The notes under the pieces: model-generated
Database searches by the model: none
Seen by the model: only the letters and a program-made list of their open reading frames with translations
Told to the model about the DNA's origin: nothing
Part shown: one piece after another, positions 10,917 through 22,203 of the stretch
Numbering within the stretch: position 1 is the first letter of the stretch
How the letters are laid out: each line of letters starts with the position of its first letter
Made by a program: the position numbers and the translations under genes
Origin: Marchantia polymorpha subsp. ruderalis
Lineage: Eukaryota > Streptophyta > Marchantiopsida > Marchantiales > Marchantiaceae
DNA length: 64,000 bases
Assembly: GCA_037833965.1 (NCBI GenBank)
Contig: AP031355.1
Coordinates: 21,043,501-21,107,500 of the forward strand
Reading direction: 5' to 3'

Positions 10917-11863
10917 GGTTCTTTCCCAATTTCGGAAGTGCAGATCAGGAACCCATTTTCTCTGCGTGTTTGTGTCCTTAGTTCTGTCACCACGCAAGAG
11001 GAGCTACAACTTAGCGTTCCGCATTTTGTAGCTGAAGGTCTTCGGCCGAATGTTCAGAGCTAGTACATTGGTTAGAGACTTGAGTAGTTCGGATCTACAC
11101 CTGCGGGTGATTGCCGATGCTAAGAGCCAGTGACTAGTTAGATACTTGAATAGTTTTGCCCCTACACCTTCGAGTGTTTGTTCCTGATTGTACTCCTTCG
11201 GGATTTTTCCCCTGAATGCCAAAGTGAAGTTTTGCTACTTCGTGTAAGCCTTGGTTGTAAATTCAGATTACGCTGCAGCAGGTGCCTTGAGGGTAACCCC
11301 TGTAGTATTTCTGGGAATGACAAGTGCCTGAGAATTCAAACTCTTCAATAGACTGTTGTTGTGTTACTGGAATGTTTCACAGTGAGTCCTTCAGTGCGGA
11401 CCTGTGTTCTCTGCGCGTTTTGTGAGTTGAGAGTGTTGTTCACCGCGTAGGAGTGACTTCGATCCGAAGTAGGCAGTCCAAACCGGGTTTTCTACACTAG
11501 CAGCAAGCTAGTGGAAGTGTTGTAAAAGCCGGAGTTGGAAGCCACTGCCCGCAGCTTCGTTGAGTGTGCTCGCGAGAGACTTTCCCCATGAAATCTTGAG
11601 TAGAGGTCCTAACGGATCTCTGGGTTGTGTTTCTGTAGTTTCAGGTGTGTGTGTGTGTGTGTGTGTTACGCTGCACTGTGCGACCTCCGAGTGCGCTCCG
11701 AGTGGACACTTGCAGTATTTCTGGGAGTGACAGTCGCCTGAGAATTCAAACTCCTCAATAGTCTATTAAACGTGACACTTTGTACCCTGTGTGTTCCTCT
11801 GTCCCTTTGGGTTCGACCTTTCTACCACTATATTGCAGTTTTAGCCTTTAGTGGGTTATTACA

Positions 11864-12571
11864 TCAGCTCATCGCGATATGCTCTCAATCCAAACTCCAA
11901 CACTTTCAATGCCTTCAATCGAAGTCCCAAAGCTTGCCCCATTGTTGTGCTTTCAATTTCTCACTTGCGATCCTCGCTGAACTCCCAATTCAAAAGTGCA
12001 CTTTTCCAAAATGTTGGCACGGAACTTCCGTTTTTACTAATGTCTCTCAACTCCCTAACCGCATCATGAACTCGTGCAAATTGATGGTATGAAGGCCAAA
12101 GTTTTCATTCTGTTCGGCGCCGTCTTGCACTAAGCTGAAGGCTCTTCTACTGTAAAGCCGAAGTCCGAAGGCACTCCTTCGTCTTCGCCTTACCATGCCA
12201 GCCACTTCCTACACTCATAACTCAAGATTTCCTCATCTGCATCAAGCGTTCTTGGGCTCATTCGGACAAACATGCCAAGCTCTATCTATCAAGATACTGT
12301 TTAAATCAAGTTACTACTAACTGTCAAAGTTATGAAGCATCTACTCTAGTAGATTATAACCCACCTATTTAAATTTATTGCCTACAAGTAAGAACACGAA
12401 CTCCAGCAGAGTGGTATTGAACATGGATTCCAACTATTACTAACTTGTCATCCGCTACAAAATCCTCTATTTAATCTTCTTCTACTTATTATTATTCTAA
12501 AATTGTAAATCTCTATTCATTTACTACTCAAACTTCATCTTTTCAAAAAAATGAAAAATTATGTTACCACA
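11864..12571 (-). mobile_element. GL4: old, decayed end of a GL-family LTR
   Basis: No gene is seen here. About 12210-12345 is a diverged U3 module: CACTCATAACTCAAGA, then GTTCTTGGGCTCATT, then AAAGTTATGAAG. Position 12571 ends in ATGTTACCACA preceded by an A-rich run, which matches the 5' LTR terminus of the family in minus orientation. The rest is AT-richer than young copies, as expected after decay. Confidence 0.5.
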
Positions 12572-13550
12572 AAGCTTAATCTTCATAGAAAATTGACCTG
12601 CAAACTTGTAATAACCCACTAAAGGCTAAAACTGCAATATAGTGGTAGAAAGGTCGAACCCACAGGGACAGAGGAACACACAGGGTACAAAGTGTCACGT
12701 TTTAACAGACTATTGATGAGTTTGAATTCTCAGGCGACTGTCACTCCCAGAAATACTGCAAGTGTCCACTCGGAGCGCACTCGGAGGTCGCACAGTGCAG
12801 CGTAACACACACACATACACACACCTGAAACTACAGAAACACAACCCAGAGATCCGTTAGGACCTCTACTCAAGATTTCAGGGGGGAAGTCTCTCGCGAG
12901 CACACTCGGCAAAGCTGCGGGCAGTGACTTCCAACTCCGGCTTTTACAACACTTCCACTAGCTTGCTGCTAGTGTAGGAAACCCGGTTTGGACTGCCTAC
13001 TTCGGATCGAAGTCACTCCTACGCGGTGAACAACACTCTCAACTCACAAAACGCGCAGAGAACACAGGTCCGCACTGAAGGACTCACTGTGAAACATTCC
13101 AGTAACACAACAACAGTCTATTGAAGAGTTTGAATTCTCAGGCACTTGTCATTCCCAGAAATACTACAGGGGTTACCCTCAAGGCACCTGCTGCAGCGTA
13201 ACCTGAATTTACAACCAAGGCTTACACGAAGTAGCAAAACTTCACTTTGGCATTCAGGGGAAAAATCCCAAAGGAGTACAATCAGAAAGAAACACTCGAA
13301 GGTGTAGGGGCGAAACTGTTCAAGTATCTAACTAGTCACTGGCTCTGAGCATCGGCAGTCACCCGCAGGTGCAGTTCCGAACTACTCAAGTCTCTAACCA
13401 ATGTACTAGCTCTGAACATTCGGCCGAAGGCCTTCAGCTACAAAATGCGGAACGCTAAGTTGTAACTCCTCGTGCGTGGTGACAGAACTCAAAGACACAA
13501 ACACGCAAAGGAAATGGGTTCCTGATTTGCACTTCTGATGGGAAAGAACC

Positions 13551-13579
13551 CCAGGCAAAACGCCTGGAACTATTTTATA
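13551..13579 (-). promoter_or_regulatory. GL5 LTR TATA box and CCAGGC-type hairpin
   Basis: Minus-strand TATAAAA (13573-13579) is followed by CCAGGC-GTTTT-GCCTGG (13551-13567), directly after the ORF stop. Confidence 0.6.
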
Positions 13580-16537
13580 CCTTCTAAGTCCTACCTAGCA
13601 CTACACTGCACCACGCTACACTACACTCCGCGGAACCTGTACTACGTCTCCTGCGCGGCCGACTGCCGCGCACTAACTCCCTACCCTGCCAATCTTCCGC
13701 TCGACTGCGCAGTCCCAACCTCTGCAACGCCGCGGACACCTCCCCTTCGAGGGCGGACATGGTATCCTGTGCCTTCGACAGAAAGGCATCGAGCTTCTTC
13801 GCTACCTTCCGCCGACTCCTACTGTCGCCTGACAACAACCCGGCTGCGCGCAATTCAAACTCACGCAGTGTGAGTTTCTCCTGCGCCTTCACTTCCCAGT
13901 GGGCGTAGCCCTTGAGACAGTGGGCGACTCGCCTCGCCGTCTCCACCTTCGTGCGATCCGCCTCCTTCCTGCGATCCTCTTCAATTATCACTAATTGCGA
14001 TTCGGCTTCAGCACGTTGCGCTCTCAATTCGCCACACTCTGACTGTAACCTGCGGATTAACTCTTCATCCGCCTGCCGTGCGAGCTGACATTGTTCCAAC
14101 AACCGCGTCTGTCGCACGAGCTCCTCTGACAAAATCCGATTCTGGGCCTGCTCAGAAATGAGTGCTTCCTTGACCTTCACCTGCTCCTTGGTGAGCTCGT
14201 CCAATTTCTCATCCTTCATCTTCTCGGAGTGCTTGTAGAATTTCTGATTAAGCTTGTACTGACCCCACAAGCACGCATGCTTCTCCTTCAATTCCTTCAA
14301 CTCCTGGTCCACTCTAGCTAATAGCTTGCTGGTGTGGACTTTAGTGCGAGTCCGCCTGCGCACTAACTCGATGTAAGATCCCGGCTGGAGTGGGTCGGCG
14401 TATTTATCGACCTTGCGATCCAAGTACCGCAGCAACGGAATCACCTGCTCAGAGAGCGCCGCCGCCGGCGCTCCAACAATTTCCTCCTCCTCCTCCTCGG
14501 TGTCTTCTGCTCCTGACATTTCTTCCGTGGAGCCTCCGTCGTCATCATCCGAGTGGAGAATTTCAGTCGCCATTGATTGCGTCGGCGACTGCCCCGAGTG
14601 GGGCTGCACGTCATCGACGTGTGCTGCCTGCGAAGGCACGGCTGCAGCCTCGCTGCTCGTCGCCAAAATGTCTAAGGCGGAAGGCGAATGTACCCGTGCG
14701 GCATCCCCGTCTCTCGCTTGTTGATTGTCTACCGCATCCTCTCTGCCGCCGTCGTCCGCCGCCGAAGGCGATCGAGCGGAGGGTGACTGCGCGGGGTTTG
14801 ATTGCGCATCGCGCATCGAAATTTCATCCCGCGGACAGTCACTCCGCTCCTCCGTCTGCTGCTCCCTTGATCGGTCCGTGGGGGCTGCGCCCGGCCCGTG
14901 CGCAGGCGCATTTGCCGGCGCCTTGTCCGCCGCAGGCGTAGCGCCGCGGACATCTATCGCCGAAGGCGACATGGCCGGGGGCCGCACGCCCGATGTTCCT
15001 TGGCCTATAGGCCCTACCGCCGAAGGCGCATCTATCGGCGGACTTCCCGCCGATGGTGCGGCCTCCGCACGCTCTCTGCTCGTATCTCCTCGGCTCGAAG
15101 GCCCTGGCGCCGAAGGCGCAAATTGCGGCGCGTGATGCGCCGGAGGGTCTGGCCCCGAGGGCCGGTGTCTCGTAGGCGGTTCTTCCGCCGGCTCCTTCCC
15201 CTTCCTACGTTGGAACGGGGGTGATTCTTGCCTGTGCACAGGCGGCACGTGTGGAGGTGTCCTGTGCACAGGTGAGCTGTGCACAGGCGGACTGCTCCTT
15301 CCCACGCGTAAGCGTAGATCCACGTCCACTTGTGTTCGCCGGTCCGCGGAGGCTCGTCCGTCCGCGGAGGCTCGTCTGTGCGCAAACGGAACATCTGTCC
15401 GCATCGCACGTGGTAACTCCGGAGGCCCTTGGCCCGTACGCGGCCTCTCTCCCGTCGAGGTTGCAGCGTGGCCCGTCGCTCCTGCGGTCGTCCGCGCTTC
15501 CTCATGCCTCTCTGGCGACGCACTTCCTATCTCCGTCGCAATTGTCGCCGTGTCCGCACTGTCGGCTGGTAACACCAGTCTGCGTGCCTTCTGCTTCGGC
15601 CGGCTGTATGGCTCGCACAGCGGCCGCGGTCGAATGGGAGCAGAGGGTTCTTGATGCTGCTCCTCTTCAGACTCTTCCCTCCATCGCCGCTTGCGCGGCA
15701 CTCGTGCTGCAGGGGTGTGTCTCCCTTCGTCCCTCCGTCTTGATGGGGTAGAAGTCGGTGACTCCTCTGCATCAGTGTCGACCTCGTTCTCCCGCACATA
15801 CTTCCCGGGATGGTCGATGGACAATGGCGGAAAATGTTCAAGCTCCGCCGCTGTCAAACAATTCCGCTGTCGATAAAAATTGATGAGGAAAGGAGAAAGA
15901 TGGTTTAGAGTTCCCCCCTTCTCCTCAAACGCGTGCTGTCGCATCACCTTGTGCAGGATGCTCGCCCAGTGAATTGGAGTTCCCTCGATGACGCACTCCA
16001 CAAAAGAGACCTGCCACAATGTGATGTAGCAGGCGCGGTGCGGATGCAGTAATTGCATCAGCGCCGCGGACAAAGTCCGGCGAAATTGATCCTTGTAATC
16101 ACGAGTCCTGTACCCATTCTTGGTAGACCTCCCGGTCTTGAACAGCTCCACAAATTGCGCCTCTTCTTGCTTGGTCACCTTGATGCTCTCACTGTCGAAA
16201 AGGAGATGCCCTGGCATGCCAGCACATCTTCCCAACGCCTGCGCCCAATCTTGGACTGTCCACCGGTCAACATGCGGACGCAATCCGCGCGAGGGTGGTC
16301 CCTGTGGCTCTAGCCACTCGCGCACCATATTCTCACAGATGTAATTCCATCCCCATAGCAAGAAATCGAGCTTTCTTGCTATTAAGCGCTCCTCAAAAGC
16401 GCGCAGCCCGTTCTGCGGTAGGCGAAGTGGCACCATCCGCAATCTGCTCGGTCTCGTCATTGCGTTCCTGGGGTTCGCTCGCCCGCTCATTCTACTTCCG
16501 CACCGCCCGGGTTTCTTTCTCTCTCGGCAAACTCTAA

Positions 16538-18655
16538 TGTGGTAACCCACTTTTTGTTTTTTGTCGGAACTAAAACATTTTTGAATAGTAAGTACCGCGG
16601 CAGCAGCTGTAAATAGTAATCGGTACGCAAAACCTGAGGATCAAGGACAGTCAAGGGGTTTTGGGCTTAGGCCACAGTGGGACGCTTGGGACGGAACGGG
16701 CGGTTCATGCTGCAGGATCCGCTTCGAGCACCTTCGGCGGTTGATCACTCATAACTTTCTCAATTCGTAACGCCTTGAGTTGCTTCGGGTCTTGTTGCAA
16801 AGAGCTCGCGACGCTCGTTCTAACGAGACCAAGAACTTGTGAAACGGATGAGAGGTCACTGAGTTATGAGTGTCGGAAGTTACTGATGGGGGGGCCTTCG
16901 GCGGTAGAGCGACTTTGGCGGTACGCCTTCGGCGGAAGAACCGCCGGAAGATGCGCCTTGGGCGGTAGACGCCTTCGGTCAACGCCTTCGGGTCAACGCC
17001 TTCGGCGATACGGGAGAGTGCATTCGGCGGAAGAGTGAAACCCTCATAACTTTCTCAATGCGCAACGCCTCGACTTGGTTAGGGTCTCGTTGGAAAGAGC
17101 ACAACACGCTCGTTCCAACGAGCCCAAGAACGTTGCAAACGAAGCAGGGATCCGTGAGTTATGGGCGTCGGGTGACTGTTAGAGATTGACAAGGTGTGGA
17201 AGTGCGTCTTTGGCGGTTGGACGCATTCGGCGGTGCGCGGAAGGAGATTTCCTCCGGCGAGGATCGGGTGGTCATGAATGTAGAATGTTCAGGTGTGGCA
17301 GTGGCGGCCTGCGAGTAGGCGGCTTGCGTGTAGGACGCGTGGAACCCACAGTCCTCGGATTTTGGAGAAGGAATTTTGGCCTAGGTTCAGAGATCTTGCG
17401 GGGCCCATATCTTTGCAATGGACGGTCGGATGGATCTGAAATTTTGTGGGGTCGTTGATCTCGGCCGGCCACGCCTGCCTGCAAATTTTCAGCCTCAGAT
17501 CTTGGGTGTGAAGGCGCAGGCGGCTCTGTACAGTAGGCTTAGGATTAAGATTTAGGGTTAGGGTTAGATTTAGGTTGTAAGTTAGAGGGGAAGGCAGCCA
17601 CCGACTCCTCAGGTGTAGGTTCTGTTGCGGCTCGCACCATGGTAGCGCAGTGTAGTGCTAGGTAGGACTTAGAAGGTATAAAATAGTTCCAGGCGTTTTG
17701 CCTGGGGTTCTTTCCCATCAGAAGTGCAGATCAGGAACCCATTTCCTTTGCGTGTTTGTGTCCTTGAGTTCTGTCACCACGCACGAGGAGTTACAACTTA
17801 GCGTTCCGCATTTTGTAGCTGAAGGCCTTCGGCCGAATGTTCAGAGCTAGTACATTGGTTAGAGACTTGAGTAGTTCGGATCTGCACCTGCGGGTGACTG
17901 CCGATGCTCAGAGCCAGTGACTAGTTAGATACATGAACAGTTTCGCCCCTACTCCTTCGAGTGTTTCTTTTCTGATTGTACTCCTTGGGATTTTTCCCCT
18001 GAATGCCAAAGTGAAGTTTTGCTACTTCGTGTAAGCCTTGGTTGTAAATTCAGGTTACGCTGCAGCAGGTGCCTTGAGGGTAACCCCTGTAGTATTTCTG
18101 GGAATGACAAGTGCCTGAGAATTCAAACTCTTCAATAGACTGTTGTTGTGTTACTGGAATGTTTCACAGTGAGTCCTTCAGTGCGGACCTGTGTTCTCTG
18201 CGCGTTTTGTGAGTTGAGAGTGTTGTTCACCGCGTAGGAGTGACTTCGATCCGAAGTAGGCAGTCCAAACAGGGTTTCCTACACTAGCAGCAAGCTAGTG
18301 GAAGTGTTGTAAAAGCCGGAGTTGGAAGTCACTGCCCGCAGCTTTGCCGAGTGTACTCTTGAGAGACTTTCCCCCTGAAATCTTGAGTAGAGGTCCTAAC
18401 GGATCTCTGAGTTGTGTTTCTGTAGTTTCAGGTGTGTGTGTGTGTGTGTGTGTGTGTTACGCTGCACTGTGCGACCTCCGAGTGCGCTCCGAGTGGACAC
18501 TTGCAGTATTTCTGGGAGTGACAGTTGCCTGAGAATTCAAACTCCTCAATAGTCTGTTAAAACGTGACACTTTGTACCCTGTGTGTTCCTCTGTCCCTGT
18601 GGGTTCGACCTTTCTACCACTATATTGCAGTTTTAGCCTTTAGTGGGTTATTACA
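16538..18655 (+). mobile_element. GL6 solo LTR, short type, inserted in the GL5 ORF
   Basis: TGTGGTAACCCAC to GTGGGTTATTACA, 2118 bp, with the exact duplication TCTAA at 16533-16537 and 18656-18660. It has no ORF. It carries two clear U3 modules, a telomere-like run (about 17546-17569), a TATA box, a hairpin and a long TG microsatellite (about 18431-18457). It is younger than GL5. Confidence 0.92.
17677..17705 (+). promoter_or_regulatory. GL6 LTR TATA box and CCAGGC-type hairpin
   Basis: TATAAAA at 17677-17683 is followed by CCAGGC-GTTTT-GCCTGG at 17689-17705. Confidence 0.6.
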
Positions 18656-20018
18656 TCTAATCGCCCTCAATTCCAAATCACGCGCACTCACTTCTCCCTC
18701 AATCAACAAGAAATCTCCTGTGTGACGACGTCGAGAATGGTCCGCAGCTAGCAGATGGATGCGCGCAGCGCGCACAAGAGATTGGAATCGCGAATTCAAG
18801 AATGGGACGTTCTCCGCCGCCCGGTCGAAGGTCATGGTCGGCTCTTGCTCGTGAAGAACGTCTCACTTGATGGCCGCGCCGGCTGTACGCTGAAACGGTC
18901 TTCGCTCTCACGCGCGGCTTCACGCTCCGCCGTCGTCGATTAAACTCTCACGCTCGAATTGGCGGATTTGAACTCCGCGAGCGTATTACCCTGCGGACAT
19001 GGGGGCGTAGCGCCGAAGGCGAGTTTTCCGCCTTGCGCGGTACACTTGTTCGTACCGCCCCTCGGCCAATCCCCCTCTGCCTTGACGCGTGTGTCCGCAT
19101 GTCGGACAAAAGTTCAACTCCTGCCTGTGCGCAGGCAGGAGCCTCGGCGGATTCTCCGCCGGTGCGGAACTTCATCCTCCTGTGCACAGGCGTTCGCCTG
19201 TGCGCAGGCGAATTCCGTGCGCTACGTCACGCTGGCGCGGAAGGCGTTGACCGTGATCAGCCGTCTCCGTCCAGTCTGTCCGTTCCTTGTCTCTTCGTCG
19301 GCGCTTCCGCCGCCGCAACTCCGTCCGTCCAAGAGCGCATCCACCCTTCCCGTCCGCATGGTCCGTACCGATTTGATTACTCTGGCGGCTCTTCCGACGT
19401 ACGCGGCGCCGCGCTGGCGCGGAAGGCGCCGTACACTTTCTACCTCACAAGGCGCGTTTCTAGGGCCCAAGGCGGATTTTCCGCCGACGCCGAAGCGCCT
19501 GTGCACAGGCGGACGCCTTCGTCCGCGCATAGGACAAAACTTGATTCCCCCTTCCGCGTAGGCGGAATTCGCGCCGGTGGCGAACTCCTTCCGCCGTAGG
19601 CGACCGCCTCCGTTTCTTCCAATAGCGATAACTCCCTAAGTCCTCATCCGTTCCAAGCGTTCTTGGGCTCGTTGGAATCAGTGCGTCGAGCTCTTTCCAA
19701 CGGGATCCTAACTTGGTCAAGGCGCCCGAGGGTTGACCTAATTATGGAGGGTTTCCCTACAGCCGCGGACGCAACCTCCGAAGGCGGTTTTTGCGCCTTG
19801 CGCCGTAGAGATCCTAACTGCAGAGCTCGCAGGGAGGGTGGTGCCTGTCCTTACTGCGGCACCCCAAATCCCAGATTCTACAAGATCCCTCGAGAATCCC
19901 CGCGATCTTCCGGATTCACTCTGTTTTGATGTACCGAAGGCTATTTACAATGCTGCCAGGGTACAGTTTTCCAAAAATGTTTTAATTTCCTCAAAATTGC
20001 CAAAAGTGGGGTACCACA

Positions 20019-21131
20019 AAACTCTAGGCTTACTCTCACTTAGGTTTACCTCCAATGGCTTTGTAATAGCTCATCATGGTTCTAGAAGAATAATATTCTC
20101 ACTCATATTTGTGTTTCAAACACACTCTCACACAAACTCTCTATACATCATTTAATTCACACAAACTCAAATACACGTTGATACTCAAAGATAATGAAAA
20201 ACATTATTTTTTCATTCATGAAACAAGTCCTCACACATGAAGTGTCTAAACTTGTTTGAGAGTCACTACTATACCTCTCTATTTATATTACTTGAGAAAT
20301 TACCAAAGTAACATGTGGTAATTTCTCCCAACTCACTTTTCCGTAGATAGGTTTGACTAACCCACTATACGTGGCAATATGCTAATGGCCTACTTAACCC
20401 TTCTAGAAGTTTTTGGAATCCGAGTTTAAGGTGGCGACATGCAATTGGAAGCTTAAAACCTCTAGAAGCTTGTTAGCCACTAAGTCAACATTAGACTTAG
20501 TCTAGCCAATCATCTTTCAAACATTTAGTCAAACCAATCAAATCCAAGCTTATAGTCAAAAGTCTAATTCCTTGGAATCTAGTTCTTTGTACAGGAGAAA
20601 ATAGAAGTGCTCATGCCAATATTCTAAAAATTTGTTAATTATTTTGCCAAATATAAACATTATAGCTAAACTTAGTCATGAGTAGATTAACTTAGTCATA
20701 ATTAACTAGTTTAGTCATAAGTAGCTAGACTTAGCTATGTTTTGGCTAATCATCATTAATCACTTGGTTACTTCTACAACTTAGTACACATGTGTAACAT
20801 TCTTGTGACCTGTGAGACCGAGGTCTCACAAGTCGTACAAATATGGATAGTTTGATCTATATCTAGATCCTGACATTCATAAATTGGAGGTTTCTCAGCC
20901 TAGAGAGCAAAATAAAAAAATAAAGTAGAAAGGTAAGGCAAAAGAACGAAAAGTAATGTGCCAAGTCAAACTTATTGTTCACATTGGATATTATAATATT
21001 ACTCATGAATCCAACTGAATAAATCAATCAACATTCTTTTACTAGTTTTGCTTGTCATTCCCAACTTCACAAAGCTACCAGTATCACTGCCAAGATATTT
21101 CACATTTGCGTTACCAAATGTCACATAGAAG
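20019..21131. other. AT-rich spacer without a recognised gene
   Basis: No supported ORF. It includes degenerate ACTTAGTCAT-like repeats at about 20670-20750 and a 9-bp inverted repeat TGTGAGACC/GGTCTCACA at 20811-20830. The AGAAG next to GL7 (21127-21131) is one side of that element's target duplication. Confidence 0.5.
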
Positions 21132-22203
21132 TGTGGTAACACACTTTTTGTTTTTTTTGCAGAATTTAAACAATTTTAGAAAACTAGTACCGAAGCAGTG
21201 TTTGTAGTTAGAAAAGGGTACGTTAAAAAGAGTGGATTGATGAGATCGTCACGAGGACACGAAGAATCACGTAGTCGGATGTACCAACGCCAATGTCTTC
21301 GGCGCCTTCGGCAAAAGCTCCTTTTCTGAGGTGTCTCTACTCACGCGCCTCTAGCGTATAAGGAAGCTACGCTTTCGGCGCAGACACCTCAGGAGGAGGT
21401 TTTGCCAAAGACGTCAGGAGAAGGGCCCGGACCTCTGAAGGCGTCCGACCATGAGTGCGCCTTCGGCGATGCGCCGCTAGCGCGGAAAGGGAAAACCTTC
21501 ATAACGATCGGGATACACGGTAGATCTAGTTGGTTGAAGTTGCATTAGAAAGAGCTCGAGACGCTCGTTCTAACGAGCCCAAGAGCGTTGGAGATGGATC
21601 AGGGACGGAGAAGTTATGAGCGTTGGAAAACTCGTAGCCGGACATGCGCCGTTCGCGCTAGGGTTCACAGCCGGAAAAGATTCCCGTACGCCCTCGGCGA
21701 TGCGCCTTCGGCGGTATCACGCGCTCATAGGAGGAAACCAACTAAGAGTCGGAAGCGCCTTTGGCGGCTGTTCATGGACGGAAAGCGCCGGTCGGATGTA
21801 CGCCTCCGACGTGGCGCTGACGGCCGGATGCGCTGGCATGAGTTGCGCTGGCGGATATGCGCCGGCAGCAATGGACGAGGCATAAAGGACAAAATAAGCG
21901 GTACGACTGCGCGCCGGCGTAATTCGCTCCAACTAGATGTGCGCCTCCAGCAAGGCGCCGACGGATAAGGAACGCACCAGCGGCGACACGCCTCCGGTGA
22001 GGGACGGATTAGGAAAAGACAACATGACCGACGTATACCCTGCGGCGGACTCGAGTCCGGAAGGTGGCGGCGGCGGGAGAATTCAACATTTACGCATGCG
22101 AATGCGCGCAGTGCGGAGACGTGAATTCGCGCATGCAAAGGGCGAACCGTTAGGCCGTATAGCCGGCTGCGTACGTTGTAACCAGTAAGAACGTTGGACG
22201 TTC

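Larger units (their letters stand above)
9130..11863 (+). mobile_element. GL3 LTR, short ORF-less type
   Basis: Starts TGTGGTAACCCAC and ends GTGGGTTATTACA, 2734 bp, with no long ORF. U3 has four foldback modules with palindrome-rich spacers, a telomere-like run near 10757-10785, TATAAA at 10888, and an R-U5 region with a TG microsatellite (about 11645-11666). The flanks are ACTGC (left) and TCAGC (right), so no target duplication is visible. Only five bases separate it from GL1, head to head. Confidence 0.8.
13584..18835 (-). pseudogene. U3-encoded long ORF of GL5 (subfamily B), 1042 codons, split only by GL6
   Basis: The first 60 codons (MTFDRAAENV... to RAIR) are at 18835-18656 and the next 982 codons plus stop at 16532-13584. 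GL6 with its TCTAA duplication lies between, and the frame is continuous across the site, so no other lesion is seen. Approximate order in residues: 1-90 basic; 95-310 conserved domain (LDFLLWGWNYICENMVREW; GTPIHWASILHKVMRQHA; LSPFLINFYRQRNCLTAAE); 330-680 rich in Pro/Ser/Ala with PSA, AEG and PPVHR repeats; an acidic run near 700; LLRYLDRKVDKYADPL; a ~150-residue coiled coil; and a basic tail. The conserved domain vaguely recalls the putative plant transposon protein domain seen in some gypsy elements; this is a guess by eye. Function unknown. Confidence 0.8.
12607..20018 (-). mobile_element. GL5 solo giant LTR (5.29 kb without GL6), ORF-bearing
   Basis: Bounded by TGTAATAACCCAC (12607) and GTGGGGTACCACA (20018), with the exact duplication AAACT at 12602-12606 and 20019-20023. 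It contains R-U5, a hairpin and TATA box, a long U3 ORF (18835 to 13584) and a palindrome-rich leader (about 18840-20018). GL6 is inserted in the ORF. No gag or pol lies inside, so this is a solo LTR that itself encodes a protein. Confidence 0.9.

Noticed and set aside
9130..11863. Reading the GL repeats as DNA transposons with 13-bp terminal inverted repeats
   Set aside because: The ends are similar (TGTGGTAACCCAC and TGTAATAACCCAC), but 5-bp duplications, TG...CA ends, a primer-binding site after one LTR, a polypurine tract before another and Gag between them identify LTRs.
11800..11863. GGTTCGACC near LTR ends as a tRNA B box
   Set aside because: No A box or cloverleaf fits, and the motif is part of the conserved LTR terminus.
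14680..15420. CRISPR-like array from regular short palindromic repeats
   Set aside because: The repeats are codon-phased, irregularly spaced and part of a eukaryotic retroelement ORF; there are no unique spacers or cas genes.
14390..15751. Plus-strand ORFs opposite the GL5 ORF
   Set aside because: Antisense shadows; the minus frame has the conserved domain and coiled coil shared by all copies.
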